From JAICYJ01 sp963766445 (GTDB taxonomy: Bacteria; Actinomycetota; Thermoleophilia; Gaiellales; JAICJC01), in the NCBI GenBank assembly GCA_963766445.1, contig CAVXZW010000014.1, positions 124,001 through 188,000 of the forward strand: DNA of 64,000 nucleotides, given 5' to 3'. The notes beneath the pieces were generated by a model that saw only the letters and a program-made list of their open reading frames with translations, searched no databases and was not told where the DNA came from. Both the position numbers and the translations under genes were made by a program. Positions 38,272-47,708 of this stretch are shown here, piece after piece (position 1 is the stretch's first letter; the number at the start of each line of letters is the position of its first letter).

Positions 38272-39309
38272 ATGGATGACGCCGACAGGACACTCTGCGA
38301 TCTGATCCAGAACGACTTTCCGGTGGTGGCACGGCCGTACGCCGCGCTGGGCGAGCGGCTGGGGGAGACCGAGCAGCAGGTGCTGGAGCGGATCGCGCGG
38401 CTGCGGCGGGACCGGATCATCCGCCAGATCTCGGCCATCTTCGACACGCGCCGGCTGGGCTATCGCTCGTGCCTGGTGGCCGCGCGCACGTCGGCCGAGC
38501 GGGCCGACGATGCGGCCGCGGCGATCAACACGCATCCCGGCGTCACTCACAACTACGAGCGCGAGCACGACTTCAACATCTGGTTCACCGTGGGCGTGCC
38601 GCCCAACTCGGCGATCGGGCTCGACCGCACGATCGAGCTGCTGGGCGAGCTGGCCGAGGTCGACGTGATCAGGCCGCTGCCGGCGCTGAAGTTCTTCAAG
38701 ATCGGCGTCGACCTCGACATCCAGGGAGGCCGCGACCCGGCCGCGAAGCGCGCCAAGCGCGAGCTGACGCTGCCGACGCCGCCGCCGGAGGCGCTGGGCG
38801 ATCAGGACATCGCCGCGATCCGGGCGCTGCAGGCCGACCTGCGGGGAGTGCCGGAGCCGTTCGCGGCACCGGCGGAGCGGGCCGGCTTCACCGTCGACGA
38901 GCTGCTGGCCAAGGCCGGGGAGTTCCACGCCACCGGCCAGATGCGCCGCTTCGCGGCGGTGCTCTACCACCGCTCGGCCGGGTTCGTCTACAACGGCATG
39001 GGCGTGTGGAAGGTGCCGGAGGACGACGTCGAGTCGGTCGGCCAGCTGATGGCGGCCTACCGCGGCGTGTCGCACTGCTACCAGCGGCCGACCTATCCCG
39101 ACTGGCCCTACAACCTGTTCTCGATGACGCACGGGCGCACCAAGCAGGAGTGCGAGGACGTGCTCGACGCGATCTCCGGCGAGACCGGGCTGACCGAGCG
39201 GATCACGCTCTACTCGACCAAGGAGTGGAAGAAGACGCGGCTCGTCTACTTCAGCCCCGACGCCGAGGAGTGGGAGCGCAGGCACGCGCCGGAGCTGCAG
39301 CCGGCCTGA
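38272..39309 (+). CDS. fused AhbA-AhbB siroheme decarboxylase (Lrp/AsnC fold)
   Basis: 345 residues made of two AhbA/NirDLGH-type units. Unit one (about 1-155): winged helix, then HNYEREHDFNIWFTVGV and a basic/aromatic patch ending LKFFKIGVDLD. Unit two (about 175-340): FAAVLYHRSAGFVYNGMGVWKV and CYQRPTYPDWPYNLFSMTHG. In known systems AhbA and AhbB form a heterodimer that removes two acetate carboxyls of siroheme to give didecarboxysiroheme, on the way to heme b or heme d1; here both are one chain. The neighbour is a c-type cytochrome. The stop overlaps the next ATG (TGATG). Confidence 0.85.
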   Translation: MDDADRTLCDLIQNDFPVVARPYAALGERLGETEQQVLERIARLRRDRIIRQISAIFDTRRLGYRSCLVAARTSAERADDAAAAINTHPGVTHNYEREHDFNIWFTVGVPPNSAIGLDRTIELLGELAEVDVIRPLPALKFFKIGVDLDIQGGRDPAAKRAKRELTLPTPPPEALGDQDIAAIRALQADLRGVPEPFAAPAERAGFTVDELLAKAGEFHATGQMRRFAAVLYHRSAGFVYNGMGVWKVPEDDVESVGQLMAAYRGVSHCYQRPTYPDWPYNLFSMTHGRTKQECEDVLDAISGETGLTERITLYSTKEWKKTRLVYFSPDAEEWERRHAPELQPA

Positions 39310-39722
39310 TGCGGATCGAGCGGGCGGGCAGCGCGGACGCCGTCGCGGCCGTGCAGCCGCTGTTCGACAACGCGCTACGGCCGCAGGCGGTGGAGCGGTT
39401 CCTGGCTGACCCGACGCACCACCTGCTGGTCGCCTACAGCGGTGAGGCGGAGAGGGCGGCCGGGTTCGTGAGCGGTGTCGAGATGACGCACCCCGACAAG
39501 GGCACCGAGATGTTCCTGTACGAGCTCGCCGTCGATCAGGCGTCGCGCAACCAGGGGGTCGGGCGGTCGCTGGTGCGGGCGCTCGCCGACCTGGCCCGCG
39601 ACCGCGGCTGCTACGGGATGTGGGTGCTGACCGACGACGGGAACCCGGCGGCGCTGCGGGCCTACGCGGCCGCCGGGGGCGAGCGGGAGCCGGTGGCCCT
39701 GATGTTCAGCTGGACGTTCTAG
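39309..39722 (+). CDS. GNAT acetyltransferase, AAC(3)-I-like
   Basis: 137 residues. The acetyl-CoA motif is LAVDQASRNQGVGRSLVRAL, with the upstream MFLYELAV strand seen in AAC(3)-I and related enzymes; the last helix-strand is DDGNPAALRAYAAAGG. Substrate not predictable; aminoglycosides or small amines are possible. It is coupled to the siroheme decarboxylase gene by a one-base overlap. Confidence 0.8.
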   Translation: MRIERAGSADAVAAVQPLFDNALRPQAVERFLADPTHHLLVAYSGEAERAAGFVSGVEMTHPDKGTEMFLYELAVDQASRNQGVGRSLVRALADLARDRGCYGMWVLTDDGNPAALRAYAAAGGEREPVALMFSWTF

Positions 39723-39738
39723 GCGGATCTCACGCGCC

Positions 39739-40230
39739 ATGGCCGGGACCCGTTCTCCACATGTGAAGCTGCCGCCCTTTCAGCTGTTGCTCGACCGCCA
39801 CTCCGGGGAGCTGTTCCGGTTCCTGTCGGCGTCGGTGGGGCCGGTGGATGCGGAGGACGCGTTCCAGGAGACCTTCCTGTCGGCGCTGCGGGCGTATCCG
39901 AAGCTACGGGATGCGTCCAACCTGCGGGCCTGGCTGTTCCAGATCGCGCACCGAAAGGCGCTGGATGTGCACCGCGCGCGGGGGCGGAATCCGATCCCGG
40001 TCGAGCAGGTGCCGGAGGTGTCGGTGAGCGCGGGTGGGGAGGCGGAGCCGGCGCTGTGGCGGGCGGTGCGCCGTTTGCCGGACAAGCAACGTACGGCGGT
40101 GTTCCTGCGCTTCGCGGCCGACCTGGATTACGCCCAGATCGGCGTGGCATTGAGCTGCAGCGAGCCGGCGGCGCGCCAAAACGTGCGCGCGGGGCTGGCG
40201 ACGATCCGGAAGGGGTGGGCAGATGGATGA
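39739..40230 (+). CDS. ECF-type RNA polymerase sigma factor
   Basis: 163 residues. Region 2 (about 15-85) includes DAEDAFQETFLSALRAY and NLRAWLFQIAHRKALD; region 4 (about 105-158) includes RLPDKQRTAVFLRFAADLDYAQIG and a helix-turn-helix. No anti-sigma gene is next to it; instead the last 8 bases overlap ogt, a pairing that suggests control of alkylation repair. Confidence 0.88.
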   Translation: MAGTRSPHVKLPPFQLLLDRHSGELFRFLSASVGPVDAEDAFQETFLSALRAYPKLRDASNLRAWLFQIAHRKALDVHRARGRNPIPVEQVPEVSVSAGGEAEPALWRAVRRLPDKQRTAVFLRFAADLDYAQIGVALSCSEPAARQNVRAGLATIRKGWADG

Positions 40231-40795
40231 TCGACTGAGCAGGTTCATGGATCGCGCGCAGGCGGAGGGTCTGGTGGACGTCGCATACACGGAGACGGAC
40301 TCGCCGGTCGGCCGGCTGCTGGTGGCGGTCACCGACCGCGGGCTGGTGCGGGTCAGCTTCCAGCGGGAGCGGCGCGACGACGTGCTCGAGGAACTGGCCG
40401 AGCGGCTGTCGCCGCGGGTGCTGGAGGCGCCGCGACGGCTGGACGAGGTGCGGCGCGAGTTGGATCAGTACTTCCAGGGCGAGCGGACGGAGTTCGAGCT
40501 GCCGCTGGACTGGTCGCTGACGTCGACGCCGTTTCGGCGGAAGGTGCTCGAGCGCACGGCGCAGGTGCCCTACGGGGCGACCATCAGTTACCGCGACGCC
40601 GCCGAGGCGGCCGGCAACGAGCGGGCGGTGCGGGCGGCGGGGACGGCGCTTGGCGCCAACCCGATCCCGATCGTGGTGCCCTGCCACCGCGTGCTTCGCA
40701 CCGGCGGTGCGCTGGGCGGGTACGGCGGCGGCCTGGACGCAAAGCGGTTCCTGCTCGACCTCGAGTCGGGTCGCTCAACCGTCACGGGCGGGTAA
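40223..40795 (+). CDS. ogt: methylated-DNA-[protein]-cysteine S-methyltransferase
   Basis: 190 residues. An N-terminal RNase-H-like domain (about 15-95) is followed by the active-site domain with the acceptor Cys in IPIVVPCHRVLRTGG and the DNA-binding RAVRAAGTALGANP. It removes alkyl groups from O6 of guanine by a one-time transfer to Cys. It overlaps the sigma-factor gene by 8 bases. Confidence 0.93.
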   Translation: MDDRLSRFMDRAQAEGLVDVAYTETDSPVGRLLVAVTDRGLVRVSFQRERRDDVLEELAERLSPRVLEAPRRLDEVRRELDQYFQGERTEFELPLDWSLTSTPFRRKVLERTAQVPYGATISYRDAAEAAGNERAVRAAGTALGANPIPIVVPCHRVLRTGGALGGYGGGLDAKRFLLDLESGRSTVTGG

Positions 40796-40941
40796 CGGCC
40801 AGGTCACGGGTGATGCGACGGTGCCCGGCACCCTTGTATCACCCGAGGGGCCGGGCACCGGGCGTGCCGCTCAACCAAGCCGGTCGCTAGTCACGGGAAG
40901 GTGACGGCCAGGTCACGGGCGTAACGACGGTGCCCGGCACC
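40795..40941. repeat. direct repeat of 38 bp with palindromic core
   Basis: 40795-40832 and 40904-40941 both contain ACGGCCAGGTCACGGG, then five variable bases, then CGACGGTGCCCGGCACC. The spacing is 109 bp. The block lies between the 3' ends of ogt and the metallo-beta-lactamase gene. A related 20-bp copy occurs inside the lhr coding region at 46808-46827. Confidence 0.65.
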
Positions 40942-40947
40942 GTCGTT
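40923..40947. terminator. 25-bp palindrome, likely bidirectional terminator
   Basis: AACGACGGTGCC, one central C, then the exact reverse complement GGCACCGTCGTT. It is located 16 bp past the stop of the leftward gene cluster and downstream of ogt, so it could stop transcription from both sides. It is also the second copy of the local repeat. Confidence 0.6.
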
Positions 40948-40962
40948 CCACCCCGCCGGCTG

Positions 40963-41688
40963 TCAGAACTCGATCTCGAGCCCGTCGTGGGCGACGCCGG
41001 CGCGCTCGCCGAGCCACGCTTCCAGGTCGGTGTGCGTGCCGGTGCGATGGCCGACGTGCGTGAACAGCGTGCGTCGCGGCTTCAGCTTCGGCAGCAGCTC
41101 GAGCGTCTCGGTCATCGCCATGTGCCCGCTGCCCGGGCGGTCGCGGGTCGACCCGTCCACCACCAGCACGTCGGCGTTGCGGGCCAGCTTCGAGTCGGGC
41201 GGATCGCCCACGTCGGGCGCGTAGACCAGGCTGCCGCCCTCCGCGGTGGTGAACCGGAACGCGACCGTGCGCGCGTTGCTCGAGTGCGCCACGTCGAACG
41301 CCTGCGCCACCAACCCGTTGCCGAGCTCGAGGTGCACGCCCGGCGTCAGGTGCATCACCCGGAAGTCGATGCGCGGGAAGATCGTCCGCACGCCCCGCTC
41401 CGTCTCCTTGGTCATGTGCAGCGGCAGCCGCCCCGCCTTCGACAGCACGTGCAGGCCGAGCATGTGATCGTGATGGTGGTGCGTCAGCAGGATCGCCTCC
41501 GGTACCACCCCCACCCCCAGCAGCTGCTGGTAGGCGTCCGGGCCGGCGTCGACCAGGATCCGACCGTCCACCAGCAGCGACGAGCGCAACCGGCGGTCGC
41601 GCCGGTCGGACGACGTGCACTGCTCGCATTCACAGCCCAGCCGCGGGATCGGCCAGGCCGCCGACGAGCCCAGCACCAGCGCCTTCAG
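40963..41688 (-). CDS. metallo-beta-lactamase-fold hydrolase (PhnP/PqqB-like)
   Basis: 241 residues if read from a CTG at 41688. The N-terminus KALVLGSSAAWPIPRLG and the Cys cluster CECEQC resemble PhnP-type cyclic-phosphate phosphodiesterases. The metal site is LLTHHHHDHMLGLH, and further ligands are likely in THVGHRTG. The natural start is unusual: Lys-Ala-Leu-Val is preceded by CTG, overlapping the upstream stop as CTGA where GTGA or ATGA would be expected. The next candidate is a GTG four codons in, which would cut the first strand. Last gene of the molybdopterin oxidoreductase cluster. Confidence 0.8.
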   Translation of the reverse strand: MKALVLGSSAAWPIPRLGCECEQCTSSDRRDRRLRSSLLVDGRILVDAGPDAYQQLLGVGVVPEAILLTHHHHDHMLGLHVLSKAGRLPLHMTKETERGVRTIFPRIDFRVMHLTPGVHLELGNGLVAQAFDVAHSSNARTVAFRFTTAEGGSLVYAPDVGDPPDSKLARNADVLVVDGSTRDRPGSGHMAMTETLELLPKLKPRRTLFTHVGHRTGTHTDLEAWLGERAGVAHDGLEIEF

Positions 41689-42308
41689 AGCTCGCGCTCC
41701 CACTTGGCGTGGTGCTCGCGCGCCCAGTCCCGGCGCACTGTGCCAAGCACCATCCCGCGCAGCGAGTGGCGGGTGGACGGGTTCAGCATTGCCATGTAGA
41801 GGTGACCGATCACGAGCGGAATGGCAATGTACATGGCGATGTCGTGCACGAGGATCGCGCTGGTGCCGCGGAACCCGGCGTCGACCTCCTGCAGGTACAT
41901 CAACGTGCCGCTGATCGTGAACACCACCATCAGCCCCGCGATCACCGCCGTGTTCAGCTTCTGACCCGCGTTGAACCGACCCTGCGGCGGCTTGGGACCG
42001 ATCTGCCGCACCTGCCACTTCAGCCAGCGACGGTCGTCGTCATCGAACCGGTCGATCTGGCCGACGGTGCGGCGCAGCCCGCCGGTTGAGGAGCTCACGA
42101 TCAGGATCGTGCCGAACCAGAAGGCCAGCGCCGCTCCCAGGTGGATCGACTTCCAGAGCCGGCGGTTGGCCGCCACCTCCGCCAGCGACGGCAGGTAGAG
42201 GATCAACCCGGTCACCAGCATCGTCAGGAACGAGACGGCGAGCAGCCAGTGCAGCGCCTGCTCGGTGCCGCTGAACCGCCGCACATACTCGGGGCGATCA
42301 GTAGCCAT
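41685..42308 (-). CDS. membrane cytochrome b (b561/formate dehydrogenase gamma type)
   Basis: 207 residues with four membrane helices. Candidate heme-binding His are in TEQALHWLLA, LWKSIHLGA, LVHDIAMYIAIPLVIGHLY. The soluble loop (about 75-105) is charged. It probably carries electrons between the quinone pool and the neighbouring molybdopterin enzyme, whose gene it overlaps by 11 bases. The ATG at 42308 was chosen over a TTG four codons upstream. Confidence 0.85.
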   Translation of the reverse strand: MATDRPEYVRRFSGTEQALHWLLAVSFLTMLVTGLILYLPSLAEVAANRRLWKSIHLGAALAFWFGTILIVSSSTGGLRRTVGQIDRFDDDDRRWLKWQVRQIGPKPPQGRFNAGQKLNTAVIAGLMVVFTISGTLMYLQEVDAGFRGTSAILVHDIAMYIAIPLVIGHLYMAMLNPSTRHSLRGMVLGTVRRDWAREHHAKWEREL

Positions 42309-42966
42309 TCGACCGGCCAACCCACGCGTCCACGTCGTAGCCGCGCTGCTCCCAGAAGCCCTCTTCCAGCTTCGGCACCAGGTCGATCCGTGTCAGCCAC
42401 TTGACGCCCTTGTAGCCGTACATCTCCGGGATCACCAGCCGCATCGGCGCGCCGTGCGCTTGCGTGAGCGGCAGGCTGTCCATCGCGTGTGCCAGCATCA
42501 CGTTCGGCATCGTCGTCTGCCGCATCGACAGCGAGTCGACGTAGGGCTGCTCAAGCGAGACGAAGTTGGCGTACTTCGCCTCGGACGTCGGCTTTGCCCG
42601 GTCCCACAGCTCCTGCAGCCGCACGCCCTGCCAGTGCACACCGCCAACCGTCCATCCGGTGACGCAGTGAAAGTCGGTCGTCTGGCGAGCCTGGGGCAGC
42701 GCCAGCACCTCGTCCCAGGAAAGCGACAGCGGGTGCTCGACCGCGCCCGTCACCTGCAGCCGGTAGGTGGCCGGGTCGAAGGTCGGCCAGGGCGGGTTGA
42801 CCGAGTAGATGCGCCACCCGTTCGGCACCAGCGACCGCAGCGCGTTGGGCACCACCGCGCCCAGCGGCGAGGCCAGGTGGGACACGCGGCCGCCCACGAA
42901 CAGGCCGGCGACGCCCGCGCCGACGACGCCCAGAAACACGCCTCGTCCCATCCTCACGTCACGCAT
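42298..42966 (-). CDS. exported molybdopterin-dependent oxidoreductase (sulfite oxidase/MsrP fold)
   Basis: 222 residues. The N-terminal helix (about 9-27) looks like a membrane anchor or signal. The oxidoreductase molybdopterin-binding domain has the Mo-ligating Cys in TTDFHCVTGWTVGGVHWQG and the later HGAPMRLVIPEMYGYKGVKW. Family members reduce methionine sulfoxide (MsrP) or act on sulfite and related compounds. A cytochrome b follows directly, as MsrQ follows MsrP in other bacteria, although this one is of a different type. Confidence 0.88.
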   Translation of the reverse strand: MRDVRMGRGVFLGVVGAGVAGLFVGGRVSHLASPLGAVVPNALRSLVPNGWRIYSVNPPWPTFDPATYRLQVTGAVEHPLSLSWDEVLALPQARQTTDFHCVTGWTVGGVHWQGVRLQELWDRAKPTSEAKYANFVSLEQPYVDSLSMRQTTMPNVMLAHAMDSLPLTQAHGAPMRLVIPEMYGYKGVKWLTRIDLVPKLEEGFWEQRGYDVDAWVGRSNGY

Positions 42967-43029
42967 GTCATCTCAGTATCGTGGTTCGTCCGGAACGTGA
43001 CTGTTGGATTGCCACGATTCCAACCCAGC

Positions 43030-43434
43030 TCACATCTCGGTCAGGTGCGTGCCGATCGCAACGGCGGCCAGGCTCAGCACCAGCATGGTCGCCGACAGCC
43101 ACAGACGGCGCTCCCGCGACGCGGTCAGCGCGTGCCCGGCGAACGCCGCCAGCACCAGCGCCCAGATCACCAGCTTCGCCGTCACCCAGGCGCGCTCGCT
43201 CTCCGGCACCTGGTGGGAGGCGAGTGCGATGCCGCTTGCGAGCAGCGCCGGCAGCGTGATCGCGGCCACGATCCCGAGCCGCATCCCGGCCGTGCGCGCG
43301 ACCGTGCGGAACTGCTCGGCTTCGAGCTGGCGGCGCAGCACGGGGAACAGCATGAATAGCGTCAACTGCACGCCCACCCAGGCGATCGCCGACAGCACGT
43401 GCACGAAGCGGATGGCCGTCCACACGCCCGGCAC
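43030..43434 (-). CDS. four-helix membrane protein (CopD/DUF2269-like)
   Basis: 134 residues from a GTG at 43434. Four hydrophobic helices with IRFVHVLSAIAWVGVQL at the start and a small cytosolic loop containing RRQLEAEQF, as in CopD or DUF2269-type proteins. The single conserved His in helix 1 and HALTASRERRLW near helix 3 could bind heme or metal. It is 63 bp upstream of the molybdopterin oxidoreductase and probably co-transcribed. Confidence 0.65.
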   Translation of the reverse strand: MPGVWTAIRFVHVLSAIAWVGVQLTLFMLFPVLRRQLEAEQFRTVARTAGMRLGIVAAITLPALLASGIALASHQVPESERAWVTAKLVIWALVLAAFAGHALTASRERRLWLSATMLVLSLAAVAIGTHLTEM

Positions 43435-43467
43435 GCTATCGCGGGCGCCCGGGAGTAGATTGCAGGT

Positions 43468-46400
43468 GTGAGCAGCGACCCCCTCACGACCTTCAGCGCA
43501 CCGGTTCGCGACTGGTTCGAGCGCACGTTCGAGCAGCCCACCCGCGCCCAGCAGCTGGGCTGGCCCTCGATCGCCGCGGGCAGCCACACGCTGCTGCTGG
43601 CACCGACCGGCTCGGGCAAGACGCTGGCCGCGTTCCTGTCGGCCCTGGACGGCCTCGCCCGCGACCCCGCCGGAGCGCGGCACCCGGGTGCTGTACGTCT
43701 CGCCGCTGAAGGCGCTCAACCACGACATCGAGCGCAACCTGCGCGCGCCGCTGGCCGGGATCACGTTCCCGCGCCTGCCCACCGTCGCGCTTCGCAGCGG
43801 CGACACCTCGCAGCGCGAGCGGGCCGCGATCCGGCGCGATCCGCCCGACATCCTGATCACCACACCCGAGTCGCTGTACCTGATGCTGACCTCGGCGGCG
43901 CGCGAGGTGCTGCGCACCGTCGAGACGGTGATCGTGGACGAGATCCACGCCGTCGCCGCCACCAAGCGCGGCGCCCATCTGGCGCTGTCGCTGGAGCGGC
44001 TGGAGCACCTGGCCGGCGCACCCGGTGCAGCGGGTCGGGCTGTCGGCGACGCAGCGGCCGCTGGAGGAGGTGGCGCGGTTCCTGGGTGGTGACCGCGAGG
44101 TCGCGATCGTCGACGCGGGAGCGGCCAAGCAGCTCGATCTGGAGGTGGTGGTGCCGGTCGAGGACATGCGCGAGCTGGGCGGCACGCCGGTGGTGGACGG
44201 CGAGCCTCGCCAGTCGATCTGGCCGGCCGTCTACCCGGCCCTGCTGGAGCTGGTGCGGAGCCACGACTCCACGATCGTGTTCGTCAACAACCGCCGCTCC
44301 GCGGAGCGGGTTGCGAACCGGCTGAACGAGCTGGCCGAGGCCGAGATCGCCCGGGCCCATCACGGCTCGATCGCGCGCGAGCAGCGGCTCGAGGTGGAGG
44401 ACATGCTGAAGCGCGGCGACCTGCCCGCGCTGGTGGCCACCTCCTCGCTGGAGCTCGGCATCGACATGGGCGCGGTCGACCTGGTGGTGCAGATCGAGTC
44501 GCCCAAGTCGGTGGCGGCCGGCCTGCAGCGGGTGGGCCGTGCCGGGCACTCGGTCGGCCAGGCATCGCGCGGGCGTTTCTTCCCGAAGTGGCGCGGCGAC
44601 CTGCTGGAGACGGCGGTGGTGACGCGGCGCATGCGCGAGGGCGAGATCGAGCACACGCGGGTGCCGCGCCAGCCGCTGGACGTGCTGGCCCAGCAGGTGG
44701 TGGCGATGGCGGCCATGGACGAGTGGCCGATCGCCGACCTGCACGCGCTGGTGCGGCGCGCCTATCCCTACAGCGAGCTCTCGGCGCCGCAGTTCGAGGG
44801 CGTGCTGGAGATGCTGGCCGGGCGCTACCCGTCCGACGAGTTCGCCGAGCTGCGGCCGCGCATCGTCTGGGACCGCACCGGCGCCAGCATCCGCGGCCGC
44901 GACAGCTCCCGGCGGCTGGCGGTGATGTCGGGCGGCACCATCCCCGACCGCGGCCTCTACGGCGTGTTCCTGGCCGACTCGGGCGCGCGGGTGGGCGAGC
45001 TGGACGAGGAGATGGTGTACGAGGCGCGGCAGGGCGAAGTGTTCCAGCTGGGCGCCACCTCCTGGCGGATCGAGCAGATCACGCGCGACCGGGTGCTGGT
45101 CTCGCCGGCCCCGGGCGTGCCCGGAAAGATGCCGTTCTGGAAGGGCGACGGCATCGGCCGTCCCTCCGAGCTGGGGCGGGCCGTGGGTGAGGCCACGCGC
45201 ACCCGCCGCTTCGGCGAGCTGGACGAGCGGGCCGCGCGCAACCTGACCACCTACCTGGACGACCAGCGCGAGGCCACCGGCGTGGTGCCCGACGACCGCA
45301 CGATCGTGATCGAGCGGTTCCGCGACGAGATCGGCGACTGGCGGGTGTGCGTGCTCTCGCCGTTCGGCGGCCGTGTGCACGCGCCCTGGGCGATGGCGAT
45401 CGAGAAGCGCATGTCCGACGCGATGGGCATCGAGGTGGAGGCCACCTGGGCCGACGACGGGATCGCGATCCGGCTGCCCGACTCGGACGCTCCGCCGCCG
45501 GTCGAGCTGATCGCGCTGGCGCCCGACGAGATCGAGGACCTCGTGATCGAGCAGGTCGGGACGAGCCCGCTGTTCGCGGCCCGCTTCCGCGAGAACGCGG
45601 CCCGCGCGCTGTTGCTGCCGCGCCGCCGGCCGGGTCAGCGCACGCCGCTCTGGCAGCAGCGGCTGAAGGCGCACGACCTGCAGCAGGTGGCCGTCAAGTA
45701 CGCCTCGTTCCCGATCGTGCTGGAGACCTACCGCGAGGTGCTGTCCGACGTGTTCGACCTGCCGGCGCTGCGAGAGCTGCTGACGGGGATCGGCCGTGGC
45801 GACGTGCGGCTGGTGGAGGTGGAGTCGGCGCGGCCCTCGCCGTTCGCCGGCTCGCTGCTGTTCGACTACATCGCCACCTACATGTACGAGGGCGACACGC
45901 CTCTGGCCGAGCGACGCGCGCAGGCGCTGATGCTCGACCGGGCGCTGCTGGCCGAGCTGCTGACCGCCGGTGACCTGCGCGAGCTGCTGGACGCCGATGC
46001 GATCAGCGAGGTCGAGTCGGAGCTGCAGCGGCGGGATGCGCTGTCGGCCGACCAGCTGCACGACCGCCTGCGCCGCACCGGCGACGTGCCGGCCGAGGGG
46101 CCGGTGGCGGCGGCGCAGCTGATCCGCGAGCGGCGCGCGGTCGAGGTGCGGATCGCCGGGCGCCGGCGGCTGATCGCCGCGGAGGATGCCGGCCTCTACC
46201 GCGACGGTGCGGGGGTGTCGATCCCGCCCGGGGTGCCGGCGGCGTTCCTGGAGCCGGTGCCGGACGCGCTGCGGCGTCTGGTGATGCGGCATGCGCGCGG
46301 CCACGGGCCGTTCACGGCGGATGAGCTGCGCGAGCGGCTGGGCGTGGACGCCGGCCCGGCGCTGGCCGAGCTGGCCGCGGAGGGCGCGCTGATCGAGGGG

Positions 46401-47708
46401 GCGTTCCGGCCCGGCGGCAGTGGCCGCGAGTGGATCGAGCCCGAGGTGCTGCGGCGCGTGCGGCGGCGCACGCTGGCGCACCTGCGCCGCGCCGTCGAGC
46501 CGGTCGAGCCGGAGGCGCTGGCGCGGTTCCTGCCCGGCTGGCAGGGGATCGGCCGCGACATGGGCCGCGGCGAGTCGCGTCTCCGCGAGGTGATCTCACA
46601 GCTCGGCGGCGTGGCGTTGCCGGTGGCGGCCTGGGAGCAGGACGTGCTACCGCTACGGGTGCCGGGCTACCAGCCGGCGCTCCTGGACGCGCTCTGCGCG
46701 GCCGGCGAGGCGGTCTGGATCGGCGCCGGTGAGGGCCGGGTGGCGCTCTACCTGCGCGACGACGCGCCGCTGCTCGCCGCCGCCGCGCCGCCCGCGGGTG
46801 GAACGGAGGTGCCGGGCACCGTCGTTACACGCGTTGCGGATTCGTTGCAGGATCGTGGCGCGTTGTTCTTCCGCGAACTGGTGGAGCTGTCCGGTGAGCC
46901 GGAGCGGGCCGTGCTGGCCGCGCTGTGGGAGCTGGTGTGGGCCGGCACCGTGACCAACGACGCCTGGCATCCGCTGCGATCGGGCGGCCGCATCCCGCTT
47001 CGCACGGTGCCGCCGCCGGTGCTCCGCCGCCGCGCCCGGCCCACCGCCGCGCTGCCCGCGGCTCTTGGCCGCTGGTCGCTGGTGTCGCGCCTGCTTGAGC
47101 CGGCGCCGGCCCCGCGCGAACGCGTGCGTGCGCTTTCCGAGGCGCTGCTCGACCGCCACGGCGTCGTCACCCGCGCCGCCGTGCTGGCCGAGGGGCTGCC
47201 CGGCGGCTACTCCTCGGTCTACGGCGAGCTGCGCCTGATGGAGGAGGGCGGCCTCTGCCAGCGCGGCTACTTCGTCGAGGGGCTGGGCGGCGCCCAGTTC
47301 GCCCTGCCGGCCGCGGTCGAGCGGCTGCGCGACGTCCGCGATCCGACCCACGCCGGCGGCGCCACCGCCGTCCTCGCCGCCGTCGACCCCGCCAATCCCT
47401 ACGGCGCGACCATCCCCTGGCCGACCGCCGCCCGCAAGCTGGCCCGTGCGGTCGGCGCCTGGGTGGTGCTCGTGTCGGGGCGCCTGGCGCTGTACGTCGA
47501 GCGAGGCGGGCGCGGACTGGTCGTCGTCGATCCGGAGCTGCTCGAGCCCGCGATCGGAGCGCTGGCCTCGCTCGTGCGCGACGGCCGGGTCAAGCGGCTT
47601 GCGATCGAGCGCATCGACGGCGAGCCCGTGGCCGGCACCGAGGCCGAGCGGCTGCTGGTCGCCCACGGGTTCCTCCAGGCGCCCCGCCGGGTCGTGCTGC
47701 GTGCCTGA
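43468..47708 (+). CDS. lhr: large ATP-dependent helicase Lhr, two frameshifts
   Basis: About 1,410 residues over three frames. Frame one (43468 to about 43,672) has Walker A LAPTGSGKTLAAF; frame two (to about 44,020) has VLYVSPLKALNHDIERNL, LITTPESLY and the DEIH box; frame three (to 47708) has RVGLSATQRPLEE, VNNRRSAERVANRL and the long Lhr C-terminal region. Each break is one surplus base with no protein lost, so sequencing error is likely. Lhr is a 3'-5' DNA/RNA-DNA helicase linked to repair. It overlaps the nei2-type gene by 8 bases, the same order as lhr-nei2 in mycobacteria. Confidence 0.9.

Noticed and set aside
43857..46481. An 874-codon open frame on the minus strand
   Set aside because: Antisense to lhr, low-complexity His/Arg/Gln-rich sequence with no domain; a composition shadow.
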